Positions 17,088 to 25,957 of a stretch of 64,000 nt of DNA are shown piece after piece. The DNA is from Paenibacillus dendritiformis. Its GTDB lineage: Bacteria; Bacillota; Bacilli; Paenibacillales; Paenibacillaceae. Where the stretch lies: contig NZ_OX216966.1 of assembly GCF_945605565.1 (NCBI RefSeq), positions 4,394,001 to 4,458,000 of the forward strand. The letters are read 5' to 3'. The notes under the pieces were generated by a model, which was given only the letters and a program-made list of their open reading frames with translations, searched no databases and was not told the DNA's origin. Position 1 is the stretch's first letter. Each line of letters begins with the position of its first letter. The position numbers were made by a program, and so were the translations under genes.

Positions 17088-18023
17088 TCAGCCGCTCCGT
17101 CCATTCGTAACGCCAAACGGCACGTGCACCGACGGAACGATGCGGGCCACGCCTTCGATATGCCCCATCTGATCATCGAAGAAAATATGCGGCTTGAAGA
17201 TACGCAGCACCCTGCCCTTGTCGATTCCTCCGAGGAAGAAGGCTTCGTCGACGCGAATATCCAGCTTGCGCAAGGTCGTAATGACGCGCTCATGGGCTGG
17301 CGCGTTCCGGGCCGTCGCAATCGCGACCCTGATCTTCGGCTTATAACTCGCATCTCTCTCGTTCCGTTCGATTTCCCGCTTCTGCAGCTTCGCGATCTCC
17401 GTGAAGAAGCGGAGCAGCGGTCCCGGAGGGAGCGGCTCGTCCGCCAATGTGCGCTCATGATCATGGAACAGCTTCAATCCCCCGCCTTCCTGGAATACGG
17501 TCTCGGCGGAGTCATCCGCGATAATGCCGTCGAAGTCGAACGCAATCCGAAGCTCCTCGTCCTCGTCATCATCGATATAATCGGTCGGATAGATACAGCC
17601 CGCGGGCAAGCCGCGCTCAACAGCTTCAGTGACGTCCTTCGGGTTCCCTGACAGGAACAGCGATGCATTGAACGCTTCCATGTACGGGAACGGATTGCTG
17701 CCGGCGACGAACACGGCCCGGCTAATATTCAGCCCATAATGCTCGATAGACTTGAACACCCGCAGCCCCGTATCCGGATCGTTGCGCGACAGCAAGACGA
17801 CTTCAACCGGCTGATCGTCCGCCGAGCTTCCGTTCAACTGCAGCAGTCTTTTGATGAGCGGAAAAGCAACGCCCGTCCTCAATATGTCATGCTCATGGGC
17901 CCGTTGATACTGCCGGTATGCTTCCTCGCCCTTCTCCTGGAATACTTGATCGGCCTCCGCCAGATCGAACAGCGCGCTGGATGCCGTCGCGATGACCAAT
18001 TTTTGTTCAATTTCGTATGACAT
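17088..18023 (-). CDS. 5'-nucleotidase, cytosolic type I-like
   Basis: 311 residues of the NT5C1-type 5'-nucleotidase family, which dephosphorylates nucleoside monophosphates. HAD-type residues are seen in IAFDFDGIIADDSAE, with later PKIRVAIATARNAPAHERV and IFFDDQMGHIEGV. The N-terminal half carries KLVIATASSALFDL and VEVVLLSRNDPDTGLRVF, also family-typical. AGGAAG lies eight bases before the ATG. A small membrane-protein gene lies 45 bp upstream in the same direction. Confidence 0.88.
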   Translation of the reverse strand: MSYEIEQKLVIATASSALFDLAEADQVFQEKGEEAYRQYQRAHEHDILRTGVAFPLIKRLLQLNGSSADDQPVEVVLLSRNDPDTGLRVFKSIEHYGLNISRAVFVAGSNPFPYMEAFNASLFLSGNPKDVTEAVERGLPAGCIYPTDYIDDDEDEELRIAFDFDGIIADDSAETVFQEGGGLKLFHDHERTLADEPLPPGPLLRFFTEIAKLQKREIERNERDASYKPKIRVAIATARNAPAHERVITTLRKLDIRVDEAFFLGGIDKGRVLRIFKPHIFFDDQMGHIEGVARIVPSVHVPFGVTNGRSG

Positions 18024-18068
18024 TCCCGAATCTTCCTTTCTTGTGATGCGCCTCGCGAGTCAGCGTTA

Positions 18069-18287
18069 TCATTTCTGCCGGATATGCAGCAGAATCAGAA
18101 TGACCAATTTGGCAATGGACAAGCGAATCAGCATCGTCGCCATCTCCATCGGTTCTATCGGCCCGCCGCATATGTAACGAACATAATCATAGATTACTAG
18201 ACTAGCGGGCAGCACAAGAAGAAGCGTGGCCAGCCTCTTCCGCCGTGACGTTCGTTGATTCGGTTGCCGTCTGATCTGATCATTCAT
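18069..18287 (-). CDS. Small membrane protein, function unknown
   Basis: 72 residues: a basic N terminus (NQRTSRRKRLA), one hydrophobic segment LATLLLVLPASLVIYDYV, a short CGGP turn, and a second segment IRLSIAKLVILILLHI with a basic end. GCGGA five bases before the ATG. I do not recognise the family. It could be co-transcribed with the 5'-nucleotidase gene 45 bp downstream. Confidence 0.5.
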   Translation of the reverse strand: MNDQIRRQPNQRTSRRKRLATLLLVLPASLVIYDYVRYICGGPIEPMEMATMLIRLSIAKLVILILLHIRQK

Positions 18288-18344
18288 CCGGTTCCGCCTA
18301 CTTTTTACAAGGATATGAAAATACCTGTAATCGGTTTCATTTTA

Positions 18345-18689
18345 TCACAGTCCGCGCGCCGGCACCATGGGCCTTGGTGCATCCCAACCTGATGATGCCA
18401 ACCATCGGAAGACGTACGTTGTCAATCCAACTCGGGCCGGACAGGATCGGCGATGCTCCTGTTCCACGACTTCGGTGAAAAGATTAGCTTTTAGCTGCTG
18501 CTTCTGCTTCGGGGGCTTCCCTTCGAGTTGAGCCAGCATCTTTTCCATCTCTCCAATCGTGACCGGCTTGGTATGCCGCATCAATTCATACCCCATATGG
18601 CCCGAGATTTCAATAGTAGCGTACTTGACGTCACTGACAGAAACGATACCCGTCCTGTACGCCATGTAAGTGCAGTCCATTTTCGGCAA
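18345..18689 (-). pseudogene. C-terminal fragment resembling a YetF/DUF421 protein
   Basis: The stretch YRTGIVSVSDVKYATIEISG, then KPVTIGEMEKMLAQ and ANLFTEVVEQEH, resembles the cytoplasmic C-terminal domain of DUF421 (YetF) membrane proteins. The membrane helices are absent. The last ~30 codons look unrelated. No good ribosome-binding site precedes the first ATG, which lies only six bases after the upstream oxidase gene's stop. Probably the surviving end of a broken gene; the assignment is tentative. Confidence 0.4.
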
Positions 18690-18695
18690 ATGCGT

Positions 18696-19898
18696 TTATT
18701 TCACTTTGATGACAAGGGAAGCGTCCACATCCCGAATGGAGCTCCGACCCGATATCGCCAACTGTAGCTCGGTCTCGGCGATGAGATGCTCCATTACCTC
18801 CTGCACGCCAGTCTCCCCCGCGACAGCCAAAGCATATGCATAGGGGCGGCCGATCAGCACGGCATCAGCTCCCAGGGCGATAGCCTTCAGGATGTCGGCT
18901 CCACGGCGGATCCCGCTATCCATCAAGACCGGGACCTTGCCTTGAACCGATTCACAGATCGAAGGCAGCGAATCCAGCGTGGCGACCGCGCCATCCAACT
19001 GCCGTCCTCCATGATTCGAGACGATAATGCCATCGACACCGTGCTCTACAGCCATGACGGCATCATCCGGATGCGTAATGCCCTTGATCAGAACGGGCAA
19101 ACGCGTATGTTCAAGAATAAAGTCCAGCTCCTTCCAGGTAAAGCACGTGTTGTTGCCTTCATCCAACGCGAGCTTGACAGCCTCTTCCTTATTTTGATCC
19201 GGCGGCTCCTTCAGCAACGAGCAGAATACGGGATCCGTAAAATAATTGCCCATTCCTTGACCGGACAAAAACGGCAGATACGCATTGCGCAGATCCGTCT
19301 CCCGCCATCCGAGCAGCGTGGAGTCCACCGTTACGACGATCGCCGAGTATCCCGCCGCTTCGGCGCGCTCGAGGAAGCTCCGGGTAAGCTCATGATTTTG
19401 GGGAGGATATAGCTGGAACCAGCGGACACCGTTCCCCATCGCTTCCGCGACGGTCTCCATCGGAATGCTCGACACGTTGCTGAGTATATAAGGAACGCCC
19501 AGCTTCACGGCCGCGCGGGCAGGAGCCAGTTCTCCCTCCGGATGCAAAATCGTATTTACCCCGATCGGAGCGAACAACACAGGGAACGGCAGCTTGGCGC
19601 CGAACAGCGAGATGGACATGTCCCGTTCTGTAATATCGCAGCATACCCTCGGTCTGATGCGGTATTTCTGGAATGCCTCGACATTACTGCGGTTCGTATC
19701 TCCCGCTCCGGCCGCCCCATGAACGTAGCCGAACGGTGCGGCGGCCAACAGGCTTCTCGCCTTGCTCTCCCACTCATCAAAGGAGACCGGCAGCAGCTTC
19801 ACCGCCCCGTCTCCGCTCTCATAGAACTTCATTTGCAGCTTTTCACTATCGAGCGTCAAAATGCAGATACCTCCATGGCCAAGACTGACATGATTCAT
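18696..19898 (-). CDS. FMN-dependent 2-hydroxyacid oxidase (lactate 2-monooxygenase-like)
   Basis: About 400 residues, a TIM-barrel flavoenzyme that oxidises L-2-hydroxyacids such as lactate. Seen: the FGYVHGAAGAGDTNR opening, FPVLFAPIGV, LPVLIKGITHPDDA with the FMN-contacting lysine, GIIVSNHGGRQLDGA with the catalytic histidine, PVLMDSGIRRGADILKAIAL and AVLIGRPYAYAL. The order and the N-terminal extension resemble lactate 2-monooxygenase more than glycolate oxidase, but the exact substrate cannot be read. The ATG at 19896 is chosen; a longer reading from 19928 has no better start signal. Confidence 0.85.
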   Translation of the reverse strand: MNHVSLGHGGICILTLDSEKLQMKFYESGDGAVKLLPVSFDEWESKARSLLAAAPFGYVHGAAGAGDTNRSNVEAFQKYRIRPRVCCDITERDMSISLFGAKLPFPVLFAPIGVNTILHPEGELAPARAAVKLGVPYILSNVSSIPMETVAEAMGNGVRWFQLYPPQNHELTRSFLERAEAAGYSAIVVTVDSTLLGWRETDLRNAYLPFLSGQGMGNYFTDPVFCSLLKEPPDQNKEEAVKLALDEGNNTCFTWKELDFILEHTRLPVLIKGITHPDDAVMAVEHGVDGIIVSNHGGRQLDGAVATLDSLPSICESVQGKVPVLMDSGIRRGADILKAIALGADAVLIGRPYAYALAVAGETGVQEVMEHLIAETELQLAISGRSSIRDVDASLVIKVK

Positions 19899-19954
19899 AG
19901 TTTCCCGTAGTAAAATTCCCCGGTGCACCCAGCCTTATCCCTCGATTGAGTATG

Positions 19955-19994
19955 AAAAAAGCACCTCCTCTTTCCGTTGAGAGAAGGTGCTTTG
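19955..19994 (-). terminator. Intrinsic terminator of the TmrB-Nudix operon
   Basis: A GCACCT-CCTCT stem (19961-19971) pairs with AGAG-AAGGTGC (one mismatch) and is followed on the minus strand by TTTTTT. It lies about 35 bp after the Nudix gene. Confidence 0.75.
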
Positions 19995-20027
19995 CTTGTG
20001 CGGCAGCGGCACGTTATCCAGTTGCGC

Positions 20028-20486
20028 TCAGTTCATGTCCCCCATATACCGCCGCTCCCGCATCCCTTGCTGCAGCGGCTTGACCAGCCCTTGGGGATAG
20101 ACGCGGATTCGATCCAGCCGCTCAAGCTCGATCCACTCCACGCCAACCTGATCCGAATCCGGATTGGTGGCGGCCTCCGTCGCAAGCTCCCCGTCGAGCA
20201 TGCATTCAAAATAAAACTCCACCTGGTGCACATCATAATCCCATTCCGCGTGCTCATGGTTCTTCCCGATATATTCGCGGATATACCATATATCTTTGAC
20301 AGTAACACGGCAGCCGATCTCTTCCATACATTCGCGAATGACGGCTTCCTCCAGCTTCTCGCCGATTTCCTGGCCGCCCCCGGGGAATAAATAAAACACT
20401 CCGTCGCGATCGCGGTTTTGGGTCAGCAAAATGCGGTTGCGTTCATCAATAATGATAGCCTTGGCAGAATTGCGTATTGGCTTCAT
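20028..20486 (-). CDS. Nudix hydrolase
   Basis: 152 residues with a full Nudix box (GGGQEIGEKLEEAVIRECME then EIG). The opening AKAIIIDERNRILLTQNRD is typical. Substrate unknown. It starts 19 bp after the TmrB-like gene and shares its direction and the terminator downstream, so the two form an operon. It is clearly distinct in sequence from the other Nudix protein at 15423-15938. Confidence 0.88.
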   Translation of the reverse strand: MKPIRNSAKAIIIDERNRILLTQNRDRDGVFYLFPGGGQEIGEKLEEAVIRECMEEIGCRVTVKDIWYIREYIGKNHEHAEWDYDVHQVEFYFECMLDGELATEAATNPDSDQVGVEWIELERLDRIRVYPQGLVKPLQQGMRERRYMGDMN

Positions 20487-20505
20487 GATGCTATGTCAAC
20501 CTCCT

Positions 20506-21102
20506 TTAGCCAAAAAATCGGATATGCTTCACTTTGGTCGCCAGCCGATCCCACGATTTCTTGAACGGCCCTCTCTCATCCGGCAATAACGGCAGCTGGC
20601 ATTCATTCGCGATGCGGGTCACGATATCTTCTACCGTCATCGAATCAGTGTCAAGATGCTGCCGGAACACCGGCTGCGACAAGCCGTCAATGCATCGGTC
20701 TATCTGCTGAGCCGCCCACGACTGCCCTCCCTCGCCCCGGGTTTTCAAGCGCTTCAGCAGCACTTCCTTCGACGCGCATAAGGCAAAATGATGCACGCTC
20801 GCTCCATCTTCCCGAAGCCTCCCTACGATCTCGTTAAAATAATCGGCATTCACGATCGTCATCGGCACAATAATTGCCCCATCATACTCGGCGTTCAAAT
20901 GGCGGAGCATCGAGTAATTGCACTCCCGCCACATCGGGTAATCTTGAAAGTCGCTCCGCTTCATTTCATGGGGCACGTTTTTTCGAATGAAAAATCCTGC
21001 GTTTTCCGGATCATAGACAAAAGAACCCGGTATTCTGCGGTGCAGCTCAAAGGCTGTCGTCGTCTTGCCGGAGCCGAACGCCCCATTCACCCATACAATC
21101 AT
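20506..21102 (-). CDS. TmrB-like P-loop ATP-binding protein
   Basis: 198 residues, close to B. subtilis TmrB, a membrane-associated ATP-binding protein that gives tunicamycin resistance. Walker A is in VNGAFGSGKTTTAFELHRRI; further family stretches are FVYDPENAGFFIRK, IIVPMTIVNADYFNEI and SWAAQQIDRCIDGLS. Length matches TmrB. It is first in an operon with a Nudix hydrolase. Tunicamycin resistance is inferred from similarity only. An IS200/IS605 element inserted about 70 bp upstream may have changed its promoter. Confidence 0.85.
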   Translation of the reverse strand: MIVWVNGAFGSGKTTTAFELHRRIPGSFVYDPENAGFFIRKNVPHEMKRSDFQDYPMWRECNYSMLRHLNAEYDGAIIVPMTIVNADYFNEIVGRLREDGASVHHFALCASKEVLLKRLKTRGEGGQSWAAQQIDRCIDGLSQPVFRQHLDTDSMTVEDIVTRIANECQLPLLPDERGPFKKSWDRLATKVKHIRFFG

Positions 21103-21170
21103 TCACTTCACTCCATCGTCTCGTGTAGCCCATAAGCGCGTTAGGCCGTCGTATACCATAAATACACATA

Positions 21171-21300
21171 TTGAACCTCCACACGGCGAAAGCCGTGGGA
21201 TTCTTAGCTAGTTAGCGCACGCAGACCATTTCTGTTTTGTGCAACTGCTAAGTTAAGGGCTAGTTCAATAGCCCATCCTAGTTCAGAGCATATAGCTAAC
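21171..21300 (-). ncRNA. Likely omega-RNA (reRNA) at the right end of the IS element
   Basis: In TnpB elements the right end, overlapping or following tnpB, encodes the guide RNA, with the guide taken from the DNA just beyond the element. Here this would be the segment containing the 6-bp stem at 21182-21197, ending at 21171; the adjoining guide-position bases are TATGTGTATTTATGG. Placement is from family knowledge; the RNA's start is not visible. Confidence 0.4.
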
Positions 21301-22356
21301 TAGGCTGACAGACTGTTACCATCTGCCACAGGTTGACACATGATGTTGATTGCACCAACTCTATCGCGGTGTGCACGATAACCGCATGAACACTGATATG
21401 TCCGATCTTTTGCCTTGTTGCGATCACCGCAGGATGGGCATGTCTGCGAAGTATACGCTGGATGGACTTCTACAACCTTGATTCCAGCTAATGCCGCTTT
21501 GTATGCGATGAACTGTTGCAACTTTATAGAACGACCAACTATGTAGGTTCTTAGCGTTTTTGCGACTTGTTCTTGTCGTTTGGCGAATGCCGGATAGCTT
21601 TTCCAATTTGATGACCGTTACGTTTTCTCTCTTAGCCATATTGATAATTTGGCGGCTGATTTTGTGGTTCTGATCTTTAATATAGCGGCTTTCCTTGTTG
21701 CACTGCTTACGGATAGCAGAGAGCTTTTTCAGCTTTCCTAGCTTGCGACGATTGGCGTTGTACTTGCGCCTAATGAACTTGTTCTTGCGTCCATTGCCGA
21801 CAAACTTGGTCTTGCCGTTTGAAGTCACGACAACGGCTGGAACCTTCAAGCCAAGATCAATGCCCATCGTCGCGCCGCCTATCACTTGTTCTTTCGGTCT
21901 TTCGAGCGAGATTTGAACAAACCATTTGTTCGACTTTTGAACAACACGCAGAAGCCCTAATTTACTGCTTTGAAGCATGTTTTTCTCACGATTAGCAATG
22001 AGAGCAGGAGTACGGAGGCGTTGTACTTTGCCATCCATGCAAAAAGGAAAAGAAACGGTATTTTCACCAATCGAATAGTTCTGATTGTTGACGTAGTAGA
22101 CTCGACGCTTCAAAATTGGACGCTTCTTTTCTTTTATTGATTTCTGGAAGATGCTTTTGGCATCCCTAATGGCTTGATTCTTTACGGCAGAGGGTAGATT
22201 CGCTTGGACGGTTTTTGACGTTAGTTTTGGAAACGTTCCAGACGCTTCGGCTTGCTCAGCTAATCGATTGACCGTCCGAATGTACTCATTACCCATATCC
22301 GCCAATATAGACGGATTGCTTGGGAATATGCGGATTTGAATCGTTACCGTCTGCAT
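21300..22356 (-). pseudogene. tnpB: tnpB, RNA-guided nuclease gene with a frameshift
   Basis: From the ATG at 22354-22356 the frame runs through the RuvC-I aspartate (MGIDLGLKVPAVV) and RuvC-II glutamate (VTVIKLEKLSG), then loses frame near 21525: after WSFYK it reads VATVHRI, while the next frame gives LQQFIAYKAALAGIKVVEV, the zinc ribbon CPSCG...CSCG and the RuvC-III aspartate in HRDRVGAIN. One extra A in an A run explains this. The catalytic residues are otherwise kept, so the inactivation looks recent. Confidence 0.85.
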
Positions 22357-22360
22357 GTTT

Positions 22361-22760
22361 TCACCCTCTTGTCTTTTGTTCTTCAACGTAGCGTTTTTAT
22401 CGTTTCGCTTCAAACGTTCCCTGCCGTACTGACAAAGCAGGAACGTGTCCATAGAGAAGGCAAATGCTTCAAGTGTTCGAACTCTTGACGCAGGATTCGG
22501 GAAGTCGCTCCTTACAATTTGGCCATAATGTCCGAAGGAGAATACGTCGGCACCACATTCAAAAATAAATGCAGATGATCCGGTATGACTTTCATCACAA
22601 TCACTTGCCATTCATGCTCTCCGCAAATAGTCGACACCAGTTCCTTGAAGCGGACTTCGACTTGTTTTACCAATACCTTTCTTCGATAACGCGGACAGAA
22701 TACAAAAAGATAGTTGATTAAAGATACGGTTGTGGCGGTTCGTCTATATTCTTGTCCCAT
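22361..22760 (-). pseudogene. tnpA: tnpA, Y1 (HUH) transposase gene with stops and a frameshift
   Basis: The first 82 codons are open and hold the HLHLF HUH motif, then a TAA follows IMAKL. In the same frame the sequence continues as recognisable transposase (GATSRILRQEFEHLKHLPSL, then FVSTAGNV), meets a TGA before SETIK, and shifts frame in an A run before the natural C terminus. The catalytic tyrosine region is therefore cut off. Single-strand transposition from this copy would need a transposase in trans. Confidence 0.85.
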
Positions 22761-23037
22761 AACAACATGGTATCCGTTTAAAATTATAACTGCAACAAGG
22801 TGCTGCAGAACAATTTAGCTGTCCTGCAGACAGCCCTTGTCCTAAGCCGATTCATCCCATGCCTAAAGCAAGGGCTTTCTCAACTAAATATCTGTAATAT
22901 AGACTGGAATCGGCTTGCCGTCAACGATTCATATACGAACGAGCCTCACTTGTTCCGGGAACGCGGCAAGGCCGTCAGAGAGGAATCCACTCTTGGCGGC
23001 CCTGCAAATCGAGGCCTTCCCATAAACTATGGCCAGG

Positions 23038-24657
23038 CTATGCCAGTTCGTTCAACACATCGTCGATTTTGCGGCTGTGCGCGATGACGCCATAATTCAT
23101 CCACGGCCAAAAATCGACCTCATACACGCACCGGTTCCGCACGGCCGGAAGCTTGCGCCATACAGAGGAATTCAATATATCTCTTTCCTCTCCGGGCGCT
23201 TCGGAATGGCGCTTGTCGAACGTAATGAACAGATGGTCGGCATCGAGCCGCGCAAGCCATTCCGCCGTCAGCGTGACCTTCCGTGTCCGGTTCGCCAACT
23301 GCAGCACAAGAGGATGCGGCGTCAAGCCGAGGTCGCGGTACAGAACCGGACCCGTATACCCCAGATCCGGTCCCCCGTACAAGCTGACGCCCGCAGCCGA
23401 GATTCTGAGGAACGCGACGGTTCCGTTCCGAACGGTGCGCTGCAGCCGGCTCTTCGCCTCCCCCGCCTTGCACTCATACTTCGCGATAATATCGTCAACC
23501 TTGTCCGTCCTCCCCAGCAGAACGGCTGCCATGCGTAGTGTCATGCGCCAGTCTTCGCCAGGGTGATCCAGCGAATGCACCTGCCCCAGCCGGCCGAACC
23601 GGTCTCCGGGAATCCAGCGGCCGAAGCCTTCATCGAGCAGGATGACATCGGGTTGATGATGGGACAGGATGCCAAGATCGCCTTCCGCGACATCGAAGAC
23701 AGGCACATGGTCGATCCCGAGATAGTCCTGCTGCCCCCATCCGGGATGGATGCCCTGCATGACGGGCGTCATGTCCAGCGCCACCACGAAGTCTTCGAGG
23801 AACGGCGCGAAGACGCGGGGCTGCGCACGATGATTGCGCCGGTAATGTCCGGGAGAGATCCCGACCTCCTGCCGGAAGCGGCGGCTGAAATAATATTCAT
23901 TATTGAAGCCGACATGCTGTCCGATCTCATACAGCCGATCATTCGTCGTCACCAGCAGCTGCTTCGCCCGATCGATTCGGATTTTATTCACATAATCAAG
24001 CGGGGTGAGACCCGTCAACTTTTTGAACAGGCTTGTATATTTCCAGCGGGCGACAGCCGCCTCCTCCGCCAGCTGCTCCACGGTCAACCGCTCCGTATAA
24101 TGCTGCTCGATATGCAGAATCGATTTGCGCACGGCATCGGCCTGGCTTGTCCCGTCCGCGGCGGCCTGATTTTGTCCAAGGATGAACCTCAACAATTGCT
24201 GGAACCGGATATGGTTGTCGAAGACAGCCATCTCATCGCTGTCATGCCGCCATCGATAAATGGCTTCCACATGCTCAATACATTGCGAGAACGGATGGCA
24301 TAATACCTCCCCTCGGCAAGGGAACGGCTCGACCGCCGCAGGCGGATCGTTCACCGAATCGTTCCCGTCCGCCCGCAGTGCATCGAAGGCCAGCTGATAG
24401 CAGCATAAGCCGGCATCCCCTGAGACGACGGCAGCTACCGATCCGGGAGGCGTGGCGTAGCATTTCCCCCGTTCGAGACGGAATCCCGTCCCGGCCATGT
24501 CGATTCTGCCGCTGCCTCTGGTGACGACCCACAGCGAATACGAACCGTTTTGTTCTTCTTTTTTGTAGCCATTCGCGGCAAGCATGCAGTACCGAATGTC
24601 CTTCATCACATATACCCAGGCTGGGCGAGCCGATGGATCGGCTGAATTCCCTTTCAT
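23038..24657 (-). CDS. AraC-type regulator fused to a siderophore-binding domain (Btr-like)
   Basis: 539 residues, the layout of B. subtilis Btr, which senses a siderophore and activates its uptake genes. An N-terminal cupin-like region is followed by two AraC helix-turn-helices (about residues 190-290; LTVEQLAEEAAVARWKYTSL and IGQHVGFNNEYYFSRRFRQE). The C terminus is a periplasmic-binding-protein domain (LDMTPVMQGIHPGWGQQDYL, QPDVILLDEGFG, VAFLRISAAGVSLYG), related to the lipoprotein encoded next to it. ATG with GGGGG seven bases upstream. A terminator-like hairpin separates it from the lipoprotein gene upstream. Confidence 0.9.
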   Translation of the reverse strand: MKGNSADPSARPAWVYVMKDIRYCMLAANGYKKEEQNGSYSLWVVTRGSGRIDMAGTGFRLERGKCYATPPGSVAAVVSGDAGLCCYQLAFDALRADGNDSVNDPPAAVEPFPCRGEVLCHPFSQCIEHVEAIYRWRHDSDEMAVFDNHIRFQQLLRFILGQNQAAADGTSQADAVRKSILHIEQHYTERLTVEQLAEEAAVARWKYTSLFKKLTGLTPLDYVNKIRIDRAKQLLVTTNDRLYEIGQHVGFNNEYYFSRRFRQEVGISPGHYRRNHRAQPRVFAPFLEDFVVALDMTPVMQGIHPGWGQQDYLGIDHVPVFDVAEGDLGILSHHQPDVILLDEGFGRWIPGDRFGRLGQVHSLDHPGEDWRMTLRMAAVLLGRTDKVDDIIAKYECKAGEAKSRLQRTVRNGTVAFLRISAAGVSLYGGPDLGYTGPVLYRDLGLTPHPLVLQLANRTRKVTLTAEWLARLDADHLFITFDKRHSEAPGEERDILNSSVWRKLPAVRNRCVYEVDFWPWMNYGVIAHSRKIDDVLNELA

Positions 24658-24690
24658 CCCCTATCCCCCTGAACCGATCTGTCAATATGG

Positions 24691-24728
24691 AAAAAGAAAG
24701 CCAATCAGCGTTTGGCTGAATAGCTTTC
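24691..24728 (-). terminator. Terminator between binding-protein and regulator genes
   Basis: GAAAGC pairs with GCTTTC and CAGC with GCTG (inner mismatches), followed on the minus strand by TTTTT. It ends the lipoprotein transcript or lowers readthrough into the regulator gene. Confidence 0.6.
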
Positions 24729-24752
24729 CATTTGTAACGCGCCGCTTTCCCG

Positions 24753-25769
24753 CTACTTCACGAACCATTGCATAAGATCGTCGATTTTCTTCATGTTCGC
24801 CGTTATCGCGCCGGACTGCCACTGGGTTCGCTCCGCCTTGTACACCTGTCCCTTCTGAACGGCAGGCAGCGACTTCCACAATGGACTGTCCAGCAGCTGC
24901 TCGGCTTCTTTGTTCTCCTCCGCTGACCAGGAACCATTCGAAGGGAAGATAATGATATGATCCGCATCGAGCTCGGGCAGCTTCTCCTCGGAGAGGATCG
25001 CATGATAGTCGGTCATATCTCGCGCGAACGAATGCGGGGTAAGCCCCATATCCCGGTAAATGGTGCCGGTATACCGGTTCTTGACGCCGAATAAAGCCAT
25101 CGTCTTGTCCCCGACATTCAACCGGAGTACGGCGACCGTCTCCCCTTTGGCGGCCTGGGACAGCTTCTCCTTGGCATCGGCAATTTTTTCTTCGTACTGC
25201 GCGACGGCGCTCTCGCCTTTTTCCGGAATTCCAAGCAAATCTGCGATGGCCGTCAATACTTTGGCGGGATCGTCCAAGATTTCTTCCTTCAGCCGGTAGG
25301 TCGGCGCGATTTTGGAATACATCTCATATTTGGCCGCGTCGGCGCCCCCGTCCACGATGATCAGATCGGGATTCGCCTCCAGCAGCGCCTCAATGCTGCC
25401 CGTGATATCGAACAGCGGCACGTCCAACCCGAGATAGTCCTGCTTCCCCCAGCTTGGATGATACCATTGGACGATCGGCTTCTCGCCGAGCGCCACCATA
25501 TAATCCTCTACATAGATGCCCGCTACCCGCTGCGGATGGGCGGGAATCTTCACCTCGCCGAATTCATCAGTCACCGATCTCGTGCCACTGGCTGCGCTCT
25601 CCGACCCGCCTTCTGGCTTGTCCTGGCTCTCCGCCGGCTGCGACGCCTGTTCCCCGCGGCCCGGCGACTCGCCGCCGGCCTCCTGCTGCGCGCCGCATCC
25701 TGCCGCGCTGAACATCAATACGAGCATTAACGCCGTCCATGCGGCCGTGAATCGATACGACCTGTCCAT
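24753..25769 (-). CDS. Iron-siderophore ABC transporter binding lipoprotein
   Basis: 338 residues of the FhuD/BtuF-type class. A signal peptide ends in the lipobox SAAGC, followed by a Ser/Glu/Gly-rich linker. Family stretches: VTDEFGEVKIPAHPQRVAGI, NPDLIIVDGG, VAVLRLNVGDKTMALFG, LDADHIIIFPSN, SPLWKSLPAVQKGQVYKAE. It should capture an iron complex outside the cell. No permease or ATPase gene lies nearby, so it must share one encoded elsewhere. Its sequence is related to the C-terminal domain of the Btr-like regulator downstream. A Fur-like box lies about 65 bp upstream. ATG at 25767 chosen from the signal peptide. Confidence 0.88.
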   Translation of the reverse strand: MDRSYRFTAAWTALMLVLMFSAAGCGAQQEAGGESPGRGEQASQPAESQDKPEGGSESAASGTRSVTDEFGEVKIPAHPQRVAGIYVEDYMVALGEKPIVQWYHPSWGKQDYLGLDVPLFDITGSIEALLEANPDLIIVDGGADAAKYEMYSKIAPTYRLKEEILDDPAKVLTAIADLLGIPEKGESAVAQYEEKIADAKEKLSQAAKGETVAVLRLNVGDKTMALFGVKNRYTGTIYRDMGLTPHSFARDMTDYHAILSEEKLPELDADHIIIFPSNGSWSAEENKEAEQLLDSPLWKSLPAVQKGQVYKAERTQWQSGAITANMKKIDDLMQWFVK

Positions 25770-25832
25770 CTCCTTACCCACTCCCATGCAAGATGTATGT
25801 ACCGGCAAGATGATCCTGAGAACTCCTTCATT

Positions 25833-25851
25833 AATAATGATTCTCATTTTC
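25833..25851. promoter_or_regulatory. Fur-like iron box of the binding lipoprotein gene
   Basis: AATAATGATTCTCATTTTC matches 15 of 19 positions of the classical GATAATGATAATCATTATC Fur box. Repression by iron is expected. Confidence 0.65.
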
Positions 25852-25957
25852 ATCTACTGGAATCCATTGTAGCTCATGGGATATCGGCTGGCAATGCACA
25901 TTCGCAACGGATTTCTTATACATATTCAAGAAACGGCAGGCGATCAAGCGGCCCGCT

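Larger units (their letters stand above)
21171..22777 (-). mobile_element. IS200/IS605-family element with decayed tnpA and tnpB
   Basis: The element reads on the minus strand: left end with TTTAA just outside (22778-22782), a short hairpin CCAT-6-ATGG (22757-22770), tnpA, tnpB, and a right end with the hairpin CACGGCGAAAGCCGTG (21182-21197) finishing in GGTTCAA at 21171. TTTAA is a common target motif for this family and the right-end hairpin is typical. No target duplication is expected. Boundaries are set from these signals and could be off by a few bases. Confidence 0.8.

Noticed and set aside
22844..22916. 10-bp inverted repeat AAGCCGATTC / GAATCGGCTT with a 53-nt loop
   Set aside because: Too far apart for a terminator, no T tract and no gene context; noted but not called as a functional site.
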